Shown one piece after another: positions 51,648 to 60,090 of a stretch of 64,000 nucleotides of DNA. Both the position numbers and the translations under genes were made by a program. The DNA lies in contig JAUIBA010000016.1 in assembly GCA_030427635.1 (NCBI GenBank), positions 1 to 64,000 of the forward strand. Reading direction: 5' to 3'. How positions within the stretch are numbered: position 1 is the first letter of the stretch; each line of letters begins with the position of its first letter. The stretch comes from Bacteroidia bacterium (GTDB taxonomy: Bacteria; Bacteroidota; Bacteroidia; Chitinophagales; Chitinophagaceae). The notes under the pieces are model-generated. The model ran no database searches. It was not told the origin of the DNA and saw only the letters and a list, made by a program, of their open reading frames with translations.

Positions 51648-53120
51648 TTGCATCAGTATTCAAGAGGTAAATTCATAAAACTGGCAGCAGCAGCCGGGGC
51701 TGCAGTATGGCTGGATGCCTGCGGGCTGGGACGTGGTAAGAAAGCCGGACAAACAGCTACTGCTGTGGACACCCTGCCGGAGGTGCCTGCAACCCTGGTA
51801 CCAGAACCACCCGCACCTATGCTACCCACAATGGTGAGCAGCGGCGACCCCCGTTATGATATACTGCGGCTGGGCTATAACAGGCGTATAGATTATCATC
51901 CGGAAACAATAGCTCTTTGTCGTACTACTGAAGATGTATCGGAGGCGGTGCGCTATGCCCGTAGCCGAAAGTTGCCGATAGCAGTGAAAAGTGGTGGTCA
52001 TAGTATGGAAGGGTATTCGTGCAATGATGGTGGCATGGTTATTAACATGGGGCATATGAATGAGGTGACACTGTCGGCTGATGGCATGCTTACTGCGGGC
52101 CCCGGGTGTACCCTCAGCAGGCTGTATGACTACTTGCTGCCTCAGGGCAGATTGCTGCCTGCGGGCTCCTGTGGCAGTGTGGGCCTGGGTGGGCTTACGC
52201 TGGGTGGCGGTTATGGCCTTTTTGCCCGTAAGTATGGCCTTACCTGCGATCATCTTATAGCAGCAACTATGGTGGATGGCAATGGGAATGTACATAAAGT
52301 AATGGGTGATGATGAACTGATGTGGGCGCTAAGGGGTGGTGGAACAGGCAACTTTGGTATCGTTACAGAAATGCAGTTCAGCACTCAGCGGGCACCTGCT
52401 ACATTAAAGGCTATGCACCTGAAGGTGAGCCGGCTTACCGCTATACGCGCCGCATCTATATTAAAGGTGTGGATGGAGGTAGCGGCAGCAATGCCGGAGT
52501 CCTGCTTTTCGGGTTATGTACTGAACGGTGGTACGCTTAATATTCTCATTACAGACTTTGAGCATGACCGGCACGATATCATACCTGTGCTGCAACCACT
52601 GATAGATGTGGCCGGCCCTGTGACGATACGCAATCCACGACCATTGTATAAAATGCTTCCTAACTATTACGGCCGGGCAAATCCTTTATACTTCAGGAAC
52701 TCTTCTGCCGGTTTTTTCAACGGTTATGATGATGTGGCACCTTTCATAGAAGATGTTTTTGATAAAATCATTACCACACCGGGTATGATATATCAGGTAA
52801 ATACGCTCGGGGGAGCTATTGCCGATAAGGAGAAAGAATTGCTATCGTGCTATGCACACAGGGCATATCCTTTCATATCGGAGGTGCAGGCTTATCCCCA
52901 GGGCTCCAAAAGTGAAATTCGTACGGCCGCAGCTACATCTTATATACTGAGCACTACCCGTAAGCATGGTGTACTGAATCATTATGTAAATTACTGCAGC
53001 AGCGAATTTGAAAACTGGGAGCAGGCTTATTACGGAGAAAACTATACGCGACTACAGGCTATAAAGCGGAAGTATGATTCTGATAATGCGATACAGCATC
53101 CTCAGAGTGTACGCGGCTGA
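51648..53120 (+). CDS. FAD-linked oxidase of the berberine-bridge type, exported
   Basis: A 490-residue flavoenzyme of the BBE/PCMH family. The FAD domain has PIAVKSGGHSMEGYSCNDGGMVINMGHMN, with the His that binds FAD, and AGSCGSVGLGGLTLGGGYGLFARKYGL, with a Cys at the site of the second covalent bond, so FAD may be held by two bonds. The end EQAYYGENYTRLQAIKRKYDSDNAIQHPQSVRG is the family's C-terminal motif. The N-terminus SRGKFIKLAAAAGAAVWLDAC resembles a Tat signal but has R-G where R-R is expected, and may end as a lipoprotein. The only start available is TTG 51648 or a non-standard codon. Substrates are typically alcohols, sugars or alkaloids; unknown here. Confidence 0.85.
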   Translation: MHQYSRGKFIKLAAAAGAAVWLDACGLGRGKKAGQTATAVDTLPEVPATLVPEPPAPMLPTMVSSGDPRYDILRLGYNRRIDYHPETIALCRTTEDVSEAVRYARSRKLPIAVKSGGHSMEGYSCNDGGMVINMGHMNEVTLSADGMLTAGPGCTLSRLYDYLLPQGRLLPAGSCGSVGLGGLTLGGGYGLFARKYGLTCDHLIAATMVDGNGNVHKVMGDDELMWALRGGGTGNFGIVTEMQFSTQRAPATLKAMHLKVSRLTAIRAASILKVWMEVAAAMPESCFSGYVLNGGTLNILITDFEHDRHDIIPVLQPLIDVAGPVTIRNPRPLYKMLPNYYGRANPLYFRNSSAGFFNGYDDVAPFIEDVFDKIITTPGMIYQVNTLGGAIADKEKELLSCYAHRAYPFISEVQAYPQGSKSEIRTAAATSYILSTTRKHGVLNHYVNYCSSEFENWEQAYYGENYTRLQAIKRKYDSDNAIQHPQSVRG

Positions 53121-53218
53121 TATCTTACCTGTATGGACGGTGGGTGGTACCGGGTAATGCTTCATGTTCGTGCCTATGATTTGTATGCATCACCATGAAG
53201 GGCGCTAAGCGTGCTGTA

Positions 53219-53435
53219 ACGACCACCCCAGACGGCAAAAGCGCACGTCTTTTTGTACCTGCCGCAGGCAGGCCATCCCGCTCCTTCCGCCGCGGCGAGA
53301 CAAGTGCCAGGAGGAGCGCTTGCCCATATTATGTGGGTGTATGGATAGTGGTATAAGCAGGGCTTTTTTATTGCGTCAGTTATAAACTAACCGAACAGAG
53401 TGAGTCGTGGGCAGGTTATACTTCAAGTCTGTATC
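53219..53435 (+). repeat. Composite intergenic repeat, copy 1 (both modules)
   Basis: Left GC-rich module (53219-53333) with CCAGACGGCAAAAGCG, GCAGGCAGGCC and CCGCCGCGGCGAGACAAGTG; right module (53367-53435) with TTATTGCGTCAGTTATAAAC. Copy 2 (54588) shares both modules in the same order. Part of the 335-base gap after the flavoenzyme gene. Confidence 0.75.
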
Positions 53436-53455
53436 AGTGGGTTTAAATATGTGTT

Positions 53456-54337
53456 TTATAACAGGTTTTCATCGGGGTGGGAAGTTTTATTTTTTTGTTG
53501 CTGCTCTTTTTCTTTCAATATGCGTAAGTGCTTGTTTAGCATTTCTTTAAAAGGTAAATCATCGTCGGGGACGGGGAGATTACTTCCCGAAAAGTTCGCA
53601 AAAATTGCTCGCGATATTTTTTTAATGTCTGGTTTCTTTGTGGCGGGTTCCGGTGTGCTTTCTTTATCTGTATCAGGGGCATGTGATGGGGGCGGTGGTG
53701 CTGAGGGTTGTTCTTTTGCATCATCATGGATGGGTGGCGGTGGGGTGTCCGGTTTCGGCTCTTTTGTGTCAGCAACGGGGTCATCGGGTGGGGCGGGGTT
53801 ACGGGCTTCCTCTTCATCTTTCCAGCCTTCCATTGCTTCATCGAATGGGGAAGGTATGAAGCCATTTTTATCGAACTCTGAGGTGAGGAAGCTGTGCTGA
53901 TGATAGGGCTGATAGTCGTAAACCATATCATCTACTATGGTGCGGGCTTCATCGGCCAGATGGGGAGCGCGATGGGTGAGTTGCTCCATAAAGGAGTTAG
54001 CCAGCTGCATGTACTCGCTGCCTGAGCAGCGTTTGCTGAGTCTGCTGATAGATGTAGTGAGCTGATGGATAACCTGTGTCTGGTCTTTAGTGATGCTGAC
54101 GGCGGAGTAATAATCGCCCAGCCTATCACTAACATATAAGTTGAGCAGGTGATAACATTTGTCCATAATAAGGATAGGCATGTTGCGGACGGAGCGGCGT
54201 AGCTGGTCCCAGTTGCCCTGCTGCGCCCATGAGGTGATAGTGCGGCGGCTAACGCCTACTTCATTGGCAATGGCGGTCTTGGTGAGTGAGGACTGGAAGT
54301 ATAGTTCTTCGGCCTGCTGGCGTTGGTTTGTTTTCAT
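53456..54337 (-). CDS. Phage-terminase-small-subunit-like HTH protein
   Basis: A 293-residue protein. The N-terminal helix-turn-helix (LTKTAIANEVGVSRRTITSWAQQGNWDQLRRS, ~18-50) followed by a helical stretch (DKCYHLLNLYVSDRLGDYYSAVSITKDQTQVIHQLTTSISRLSKR) matches the start of small terminase subunits, which bind the packaging site of phage DNA. Instead of an oligomerisation domain there is a long Pro/Asp/Glu/Lys-rich linker (~185-245) and a short end domain (ISRAIFANFSGSNLPVPDDDLPFKEMLNKHL). No large subunit, portal or capsid gene is near, so it is an orphan, perhaps domesticated. It lies exactly between two copies of the composite repeat and is otherwise isolated. Confidence 0.6.
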   Translation of the reverse strand: MKTNQRQQAEELYFQSSLTKTAIANEVGVSRRTITSWAQQGNWDQLRRSVRNMPILIMDKCYHLLNLYVSDRLGDYYSAVSITKDQTQVIHQLTTSISRLSKRCSGSEYMQLANSFMEQLTHRAPHLADEARTIVDDMVYDYQPYHQHSFLTSEFDKNGFIPSPFDEAMEGWKDEEEARNPAPPDDPVADTKEPKPDTPPPPIHDDAKEQPSAPPPPSHAPDTDKESTPEPATKKPDIKKISRAIFANFSGSNLPVPDDDLPFKEMLNKHLRILKEKEQQQKNKTSHPDENLL

Positions 54338-54587
54338 GTTCAGTGGGTTTAGGTTTATGTTTTTGGGTGTAAAGTTGGGGCTGTTGTATCAGTAGCGGAA
54401 ATTGGGTTGCTGTGATATGCCGCTATTTGCATATGGTATGCATTATGGTGCATATGATGTAAAATAGTTTGCAGTGTGGGCGCGGGTTTCGGTGTGTTTT
54501 GTTTTTCTAACCACAAGGGGTACAAGGGTTTCACAAAGTGGATATGTGTGGGATTTTACTGTAGGAAAGGACACAAGTGTGTGGTGT

Positions 54588-54816
54588 TGCGACCTCCCCA
54601 GGCGGCAAAAAGGACATGCCTTTTTGTGCCTACCTGCGGCAGGCAGGCCGCTCCTTCCGCCGCGGCGAGACAAGTGCCTGGAGGGGAGTTTCCCCTGATT
54701 TGTGAGTGGCAATGTGGGATTCTGATTTTTATTGCGTCAGTTATAAACTGACGAGACTAAGTGAGGCACGAGTTGGCTAAGCTTCAGGGCTACGCGCCAA
54801 ATTCTCGCCAGTGTGA
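54588..54816 (+). repeat. Composite intergenic repeat, copy 2 (both modules)
   Basis: Left module 54588-54710 (CCAGGCGGCAAAAAGGACAT, CCTGCGGCAGGCAGGCCG, CCGCCGCGGCGAGACAAGTG), right module 54726-54816 with the palindrome CGTCAGTT-ATA-AACTGACG and the tail GTGAGGCACGAG...CGCGCCAA...CTCGCCAGTGT. The whole 707-base gap 54338-55044 contains only this, a hairpin at 54871 and A/C-rich filler. Confidence 0.8.
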
Positions 54817-54870
54817 GGGGGTAATGTAAGGAGGGGGCACAAGGGTGTGACGTGATATGCCCATGGGCTG

Positions 54871-54894
54871 GTTGCAGGCGGGGACGCCTGCAAC
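54871..54894. repeat. Short perfect GC-rich hairpin
   Basis: GTTGCAGGCG-GGGA-CGCCTGCAAC, 10-bp arms, 55 bases after composite repeat copy 2. The arms and loop resemble a REP element; no second copy was found in the window, though CGTCCCCGCC at 16530-16545 is similar. Confidence 0.6.
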
Positions 54895-55044
54895 GGCGGA
54901 AGTTGTGCTTCGTATCAGCATCCCAGACCTACGTCAGTGGGTATAAAGGTGGAATTATTGTATTTTTAATTTCGATGGTATTGGAACATGTACTAAATAT
55001 ATTCAGAGACGTTTTGAGCGTGCGTTAAACTGAATAATTATTTT

Positions 55045-55701
55045 ATGAAAAACAGGATTTGGATATTATTGTTAGTGATGTGGCTTGCATCCTCATGCAA
55101 TAACTATAGTGCATTTCCCATAGACGATGAACCTAAAATCAGCGTACAAAACTCTTTGCCCGGGATATGGAAGGTGCTAAATGATACAAATGCAAAAGAT
55201 TACATTCTGGTGCAGAACAATGAGGATGTATATGGAGGTAATGAGCTGAATTATCGCCATAGTGAGGATTTAAAAGACGTTTGGAAAATTTACCTTGAAA
55301 AGAAGGAAAACCGCAAGTCTGCTTATTATGTGACAAGGATGAATCTTGGTGGTAAGAATGCACAATACAGGCAATGGGGAGGGTTTATGTCTGTGGTTAA
55401 CGAAGATATGTTTTTGAATATTTATTATGCCAATACTGTTTCTTTAGCTGATAAGGATTCTAAATCAAAATATGGGTATTTGCTGGTTCGTATTATTGGG
55501 TTCTCTGCCCATCGTGATACCGTAAGTATCTCTGTTGTGTCTGATGAAACATTGAAATATCTGAAGAGTGCAAAAGATGTAAGGCAGAGGGTTAAGAGCA
55601 GACTTAATGATCCGGGATTTTATGGAGATACGATGCAACTGTATAAAGTGAGTGACTATCATAGCTCTTTGAATGGGTCTATAGATGTTGCTAACAAATA
55701 A
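55045..55701 (+). CDS. Lipoprotein of unknown function
   Basis: A 218-residue protein with a lipoprotein signal (MKNRIWILLLVMWLASSC, Cys at 18). The mature part is hydrophilic and beta-rich (ISVQNSLPGIWKVLNDTNAKDYILVQNNEDVYGGNELNYRHS; KIYLEKKENRKSAYYVTRMNLGG; YGYLLVRIIGFSAHRDTVSISVVSDETLKYLKS). It ends with a helix (AKDVRQRVKSRLNDPGFYGDTMQLYKV). It resembles exported lipoproteins often seen as orphans in Bacteroidota; I cannot name a family. It lies between copies 2 and 3 of the composite repeat. Confidence 0.7.
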   Translation: MKNRIWILLLVMWLASSCNNYSAFPIDDEPKISVQNSLPGIWKVLNDTNAKDYILVQNNEDVYGGNELNYRHSEDLKDVWKIYLEKKENRKSAYYVTRMNLGGKNAQYRQWGGFMSVVNEDMFLNIYYANTVSLADKDSKSKYGYLLVRIIGFSAHRDTVSISVVSDETLKYLKSAKDVRQRVKSRLNDPGFYGDTMQLYKVSDYHSSLNGSIDVANK

Positions 55702-55726
55702 TAGGTATCATCACATCTCTGCTCAT

Positions 55727-55812
55727 ATATTGCGTCAGTTATAAACTGACGAGATTAAGTGAGGCACGAGCAGGCTGTGCTTCATGGTTACGCGCCAAAC
55801 TCGCCAGTGTAG
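55727..55812 (+). repeat. Composite intergenic repeat, copy 3 (right module only)
   Basis: ATTGCGTCAGTTATAAACTG then ACGAGATTAAGTGAGGCACG, ending CGCGCCAAACTCGCCAGTGT. The 8-bp palindrome arms are intact. It starts 26 bases after the stop of the lipoprotein gene. Confidence 0.85.
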
Positions 55813-55871
55813 TAAAAGTTTAGTTTAAACATTAAATGGTTTAGAAAAACCAGTAGAATAGATAAACTATT

Positions 55872-56138
55872 ATGGAAAAATATTGTTGCGACAAATTTCA
55901 GTTTCGCTACTCTGGAGAGAAGACAATGGGATTAAATATTAGAATAATAGGTTATGGTAAATCCTTTCAAGAAAGGGCTCAGCTGAATATTGATAGAAAT
56001 TTTATAATTACTGAAGGATATGCTGGGAAAATCGAAGATTGTGCTAAGAAGGCGATTATAAATTTCTGTCCCTTTTGTGGTACTAATTTGCGTGCCTTTT
56101 ATAAGGATATGAGTTATATACAAGAGATAATGGAATAG
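55872..56138 (+). CDS. Small CPFCG zinc-finger-type protein
   Basis: An 88-residue protein with two Cys pairs: YCCDKFQF near the N-terminus (residues 5-6) and FCPFCGTNL at about 65-70. The second is the classic half of a zinc ribbon, and with the first pair it can bind one zinc. Small proteins with a terminal CPFCG are common in phages and mobile regions, where their role is unknown. The rest is a short alpha/beta stretch (NIRIIGYGKSFQERAQLNIDRNFIITEGYAGKIEDCAKKAIINF). ATG 55872 is the only good start. It lies between repeat copies 3 and 4. Confidence 0.65.
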   Translation: MEKYCCDKFQFRYSGEKTMGLNIRIIGYGKSFQERAQLNIDRNFIITEGYAGKIEDCAKKAIINFCPFCGTNLRAFYKDMSYIQEIME

Positions 56139-56200
56139 ACGATAACGGATTGACGTGACGTCCCCCCACTTTTCGGACATGGCTAAACTGGTGAAACGGA

Positions 56201-56338
56201 ATTTATGAGTTTTTATTCTTATTGTGTGGGTTTTAGAGATAGGGTAATTATTGATTTTATTATGCCGGTTATAAATTGACGAGATTAGTGCGTTACGGGC
56301 TGACTGTGCTACATGGTTACGCACAATGCTATGTGCCT
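56201..56338 (+). repeat. Composite intergenic repeat, copy 4 (degraded)
   Basis: TTATTGTGTGGGTTTTAGAG (compare TTATTGTGTAGGTTTCAGAG in copy 5), then TTATTATGCCGGTTATAAAT, TGACGAGATTAGTG, GGCTGACTGTGCTACATGGT. The palindrome is partly lost. It fills much of the 371-base gap before the next gene; I see nothing else there. Confidence 0.65.
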
Positions 56339-56509
56339 GTGGTGTAAACAGAGATGGTGGAGGAATGTCGGTTATTTAGTGATTTATCTACTATCCCGGA
56401 AATGTTTGTTTTTATGTTGTTTTTATTGCTCTTTATCTGGGTAATGGCATGGTTTTTGCTATAATTTTTTTTGTTTATATTTATTCCTCACCCTTTCAAA
56501 CTTACACAG

Positions 56510-57436
56510 ATGCGTAAACCTCTATTTTCTATTCTCTCCCGCTGTTCTCTTATTTTCATGGCAGCCATTCTTCTTACCAGTAATTCTTATGGACAGCTTA
56601 CGGCTCATGCCGGGGGGTATCTGAAGTGGTGTATGGCTACAACCCTCGGGCCGGCACCGCAGCTTGGTGGTTCGCCCTCTGCTACCGGTGGCGAGCCACC
56701 TTATCAGTACCGCTGGACCTGCCTTACGTATAATCCGGGTTCTCCGGGTTCTCTTTCTTTTCCTGTACCATTTGACGATAGTACTGCCGCAAACCCAATG
56801 GCAGTGGCATGGGATTTTGGCTTTTACAGGGATATAGATGTACAACTCAGGGTGACTGATGCAATGGGGGCTGTAGCATATGATACTGCACATATCCTTA
56901 CATCGGGCTTTGCATATTTATTGGGTGAATGTGTCAATTACAAGACAGCTTCAGGAGAGGTAGTACTGGAAGCATTGATAGGTGGTGGAGGCTTTGGCAG
57001 AGGACCATTTTCTTATCGCTGGACACCCAATCTGTATTTGTCCAATGATACTATTGTAAATGCGATTTGCAACGCTCCTGTAAATATGGTTTATACCCTT
57101 CGTATCACAGACTCTTTGGGCTGCAGTGATACCGCGAAGACGCCATGCTATGTATATATATCGAATGCTGCCAATGATATTCACAAAACCCCTGGCACGA
57201 TAAATATATATCCGAATCCACTTACTGAAAATACGGTTATAGACGTTCCTGCCAGCTGGGCCGGGTCTTCCATCAGCTTCTATACTATGGAGGGCCGTCT
57301 GATAACCCGGCAACTGCTACAGCAGGAGGTAACTCCTGCCGATGAGCATTTACGTGCGGCACCGGCAGGCATGTTATATTACAGGGTGCGTGACGTGACC
57401 GGGCATACATTAACTACCGGTAAGGTGGTGAAGTGA
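56510..57436 (+). CDS. Secreted PKD-like protein with T9SS tail
   Basis: A 308-residue protein. Signal peptide MRKPLFSILSRCSLIFMAAILLTSNSYG; then a PKD-like beta-sandwich (~30-125: GGSPSATGGEPPYQYRWTCLTYN, DIDVQLRVTDAMGAVAYDTAHIL), a second similar unit (~130-215: VVLEALIGGGGFGRGPFSYRWTPNLYLSND, YTLRITDSLGCSDTA), and a type A T9SS sorting domain (INIYPNPLTENTVIDV ... APAGMLYYRVRDVTGHTLTTGKVVK). It is expected on the cell surface or in the medium; PKD-type domains mediate protein-protein or carbohydrate contact. No enzyme motif is present. ATG 56510 starts the signal peptide. Confidence 0.85.
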   Translation: MRKPLFSILSRCSLIFMAAILLTSNSYGQLTAHAGGYLKWCMATTLGPAPQLGGSPSATGGEPPYQYRWTCLTYNPGSPGSLSFPVPFDDSTAANPMAVAWDFGFYRDIDVQLRVTDAMGAVAYDTAHILTSGFAYLLGECVNYKTASGEVVLEALIGGGGFGRGPFSYRWTPNLYLSNDTIVNAICNAPVNMVYTLRITDSLGCSDTAKTPCYVYISNAANDIHKTPGTINIYPNPLTENTVIDVPASWAGSSISFYTMEGRLITRQLLQQEVTPADEHLRAAPAGMLYYRVRDVTGHTLTTGKVVK

Positions 57437-57549
57437 TATAGCCGATAATGCAGCTTTTGAATATATAAGCACTCCGGAATGGCAAAGTGTTTTTGTGACT
57501 CCGGAGTGCTTGTCTTTATGATGTATAAAGGTGTGGTTAGTGACTACTT

Positions 57550-57770
57550 CATGCGACAAAATGGGCATGCCTTTTGCGCTCGCCGTGGCAGAGTTAGGGC
57601 CTGCCTGCCACGGCGAGCGCAAATGCCAGGATGGGAATTTTTTCCTTATTGTGTAGGTTTCAGAGAGGGGGTCGGGGTTCTATTTATTTTATTGCATCAG
57701 TTATAACTGATGCAATAAAGTGAGGCATGAGCAGCCTGTGTTATGTACCTGTGCATTATGCTCGCCAGAA
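57550..57770 (+). repeat. Composite intergenic repeat, copy 5 (both modules, extreme palindromes)
   Basis: The left module holds an 18-bp perfect inverted repeat (57573-57590 with 57606-57623, arms TTTGCGCTCGCCGTGGCA). The right module holds a perfect 32-base palindrome (57688-57719, half TTTATTGCATCAGTTA). Tail GTGAGGCATGAGCAGCCTGT, CTCGCCAGAAG. It fills most of the 491-base gap. Confidence 0.85.
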
Positions 57771-57927
57771 GAGTTTTCATTTCCCGAAAAGAGTTCAAAT
57801 GTCAAAATATTTTCAGTGTATCCCAGGTTTCGGATCATATTTCCCGTCTTTATATCATACACACCAACGCTATTATCCGATATTGCGTATTGCTTAATAG
57901 TGTACAGGACAAAAAACACCACTTACC

Positions 57928-59280
57928 ATGAAAAACAAACTACTACTAGCACTCTTCTGTGCCATTACGGGCACACCCCTTTACGCGCAATCCATAACCA
58001 CATTTGCAGGAAACGGCTCCACCTCAGATTCCCCCGATGGCACAGTTGTCTCTGCTGCCGCTATTGGTAAACCGCAAAACATTACATGGGATAGGTTCAG
58101 CAATTGCTATTTCTACACTAATGGCAAAATCAGAAAGATAAATGCATCAGGTGTCATCGCTACTATCACCAATTCGTCTGCATCAGGCACTGCTTACAGT
58201 GGAGATGGCGGCTCTTCTACTGCTGCAGGTATTGACCCTTCCGGCCTTACCTGTGATGCCGATGGTAATATCTACATATGCGATTACTCCAATAACAGAG
58301 TAAGGAAAGTAAATGCCGCTACAGGTGTTATCACTACCGTAGTGGGCAATGGTTCCCCACGCTCAGCAAGCGGCCCGTCGGGCGATGGCGGCCCGGCCAC
58401 TGCCGCATCATTATTACGTCCTAACGCCGTAGCATTCGACCACGCAGGCACTATGTATATTTCCGATCAGTTTTCTATTCGTCGTATAGATGCATCAGGT
58501 ACTATTACTACCATTGCCGGTCAGTTTAATGTACAGGGTTATACCGGCGATGGTGGCCCGGCCACGGCTGCTACTATTGGCCTGATATATTGTATTGCTT
58601 CCGATAGTCACAATAACATTTACATATATTCTCACCATAACGCTACTGAGAATGAAATCCGTAAAATTGATGCCGCTACAGGAGTCATTACCACGGTAGC
58701 AGGTGGTGGCACCGATGCCATTGCCGATGGGGCATCAGCTACCGGCATAAAACTGGGTACCGGCTCTGGCATGTTCACTATCACTCCTGCCGATGAAATC
58801 CTCTTTGCCGTTGCTGCGGATGCCCGGGTTATGAAGATTAATGCATCAGGCACTATCACTACTGTGTCAGGAAATGGTACCGCATCTTACTGTGGAGACG
58901 GTGGCCCCGCATCTGCAGCATGTCTGGGTACCATTTTCGGACTCGCATTCGACAACTGTTATGACCTTTATATAGCTGACTTCAGCAACAGTCGCATCCG
59001 TAAAATTGACTTTGATACGCCATGCCCGCCTGCTGCTGTTAGTCCGGTTGTTACAAAGCAGGCAGGCCTCTTACTTACCCCCAATCCTGCTACCGGTACA
59101 GTAGCTGTCATTTTTGAGCATATTACTACACTTACTATTACAGATATGATAGGAAAAACACACTACGCTGCCACACTGCCGGGTATCAATAGTACTCAGG
59201 TTGATATAAGTATGCTGCCACCTGGCGTTTACAGCCTGATGGTAAATGGTACCGCAACTGCCCGACTATTGAAGCAGTAG
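57928..59280 (+). CDS. Secreted NHL-repeat beta-propeller with T9SS tail
   Basis: A 450-residue protein. Signal peptide MKNKLLLALFCAITGTPLYAQ; then about six NHL-type units (ITTFAGNGSTSDSPDG, YSGDGGSSTAAGIDPSGLTCDADGNIYICDYSNNRVRKVNAATGVITTVVGNG, SGDGGPATAASLLRPNAVAFDHAGTMYISD, YTGDGGPATAATIGLIYCIASD, YCGDGGPASAACLGTIFGLAFDN), enough for one six-bladed propeller. The end is a T9SS domain (LLTPNPATGTVAVIF ... MLPPGVYSLMVNGTATARLLKQ). The repeats are close to those in the 2810-residue protein, so both may share a fold and a binding mode. No catalytic motif is seen. Confidence 0.88.
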   Translation: MKNKLLLALFCAITGTPLYAQSITTFAGNGSTSDSPDGTVVSAAAIGKPQNITWDRFSNCYFYTNGKIRKINASGVIATITNSSASGTAYSGDGGSSTAAGIDPSGLTCDADGNIYICDYSNNRVRKVNAATGVITTVVGNGSPRSASGPSGDGGPATAASLLRPNAVAFDHAGTMYISDQFSIRRIDASGTITTIAGQFNVQGYTGDGGPATAATIGLIYCIASDSHNNIYIYSHHNATENEIRKIDAATGVITTVAGGGTDAIADGASATGIKLGTGSGMFTITPADEILFAVAADARVMKINASGTITTVSGNGTASYCGDGGPASAACLGTIFGLAFDNCYDLYIADFSNSRIRKIDFDTPCPPAAVSPVVTKQAGLLLTPNPATGTVAVIFEHITTLTITDMIGKTHYAATLPGINSTQVDISMLPPGVYSLMVNGTATARLLKQ

Positions 59281-59318
59281 CTGCATTACCGGTATATCAC
59301 AAAGAGATTAAGTACTGC

Positions 59319-60011
59319 TTATGGTGTACTTACCGATACGGGAATGATTTTCCCGTTCATGAACCGGTGATTCTTAGTTGCAAATTCGGCTATGAAACGC
59401 CCCATTTCACCAGGGCCCACGGGTGCAGTATAACCGGGAAATGCTTCCCGCAGCATTTCTGTATTTACGGCTCCCAGTGCCAGGCAGTTTACTTTTATGC
59501 CTTTGTCTTTCAGCTCCTCGGCCAGGCATTCTGTAAGGTTGGCCAGTGCGGCCTTACTGGCGCTATATGCCGATAGGCCTGGAAATTTACTTGTTCCCTG
59601 TACGCCGCCCATACTGCCTATGTTCACTATATGCGCTACAGTACTGTCTGTCATATAGGGTAGTACCAGCTGTATGATACGTACAGTGCCAAAAATATTT
59701 ACCCTCATGGTCAGTTCCCACACATCCACACCAGTCTCTGTAAATGCAGCATTTTTCAGCACACCTGCATTATTGATGAGTACATCTACAGTGCCCCATT
59801 CATTAAGGCGCTGTTGTACTACGGCCATGTCGCCATTGGCTATATCACATACTACAGTTTCTATGTTATTATGCAATGCCCCTTGTTGTAGCGCCTGCAT
59901 CGCTTCCGCATTCCGCGCTATCACCATTATCCTGTTCCCGGCATCTGATGCCAGCGCCAGTGCAGTCTCATACCCTATACCCCGGCTACCACCGGTTAGC
60001 ACAATATTCAT
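59319..60011 (-). CDS. Short-chain dehydrogenase/reductase
   Basis: A 230-residue classical SDR. Cofactor loop NIVLTGGSRGIGYETALALA, NNAG motif in VDVLINNAGVLKNA, catalytic Ser in HIVNIGSMGGVQG, and YSASKAALANL with Tyr and Lys. The C-terminal SVSTP is short. Substrate unknown; most relatives reduce 3-oxoacyl or ketone groups with NADPH. ATG 60011 starts the Rossmann fold; the frame open further upstream lacks similarity and overlaps the divergent fusion gene. It converges with the NHL gene. Confidence 0.92.
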   Translation of the reverse strand: MNIVLTGGSRGIGYETALALASDAGNRIMVIARNAEAMQALQQGALHNNIETVVCDIANGDMAVVQQRLNEWGTVDVLINNAGVLKNAAFTETGVDVWELTMRVNIFGTVRIIQLVLPYMTDSTVAHIVNIGSMGGVQGTSKFPGLSAYSASKAALANLTECLAEELKDKGIKVNCLALGAVNTEMLREAFPGYTAPVGPGEMGRFIAEFATKNHRFMNGKIIPVSVSTP

Positions 60012-60090
60012 ACGGCCATAAAAATACGGGATATTAAGTTTCAGAACATTACAGCTACCTTCACATAACATTAATTTGTACGTCTTTCGC

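Noticed and set aside
54474-54751. Two overlapping plus-strand frames of 74-91 codons
   Set aside because: They lie across composite repeat copy 2 and reflect its GC-rich sequence.
53121-57930. Prophage or insertion sequence in the repeat-rich stretch
   Set aside because: Only one phage-like gene (small terminase type) and no transposase, integrase or structural genes; the repeats have no visible target duplications.
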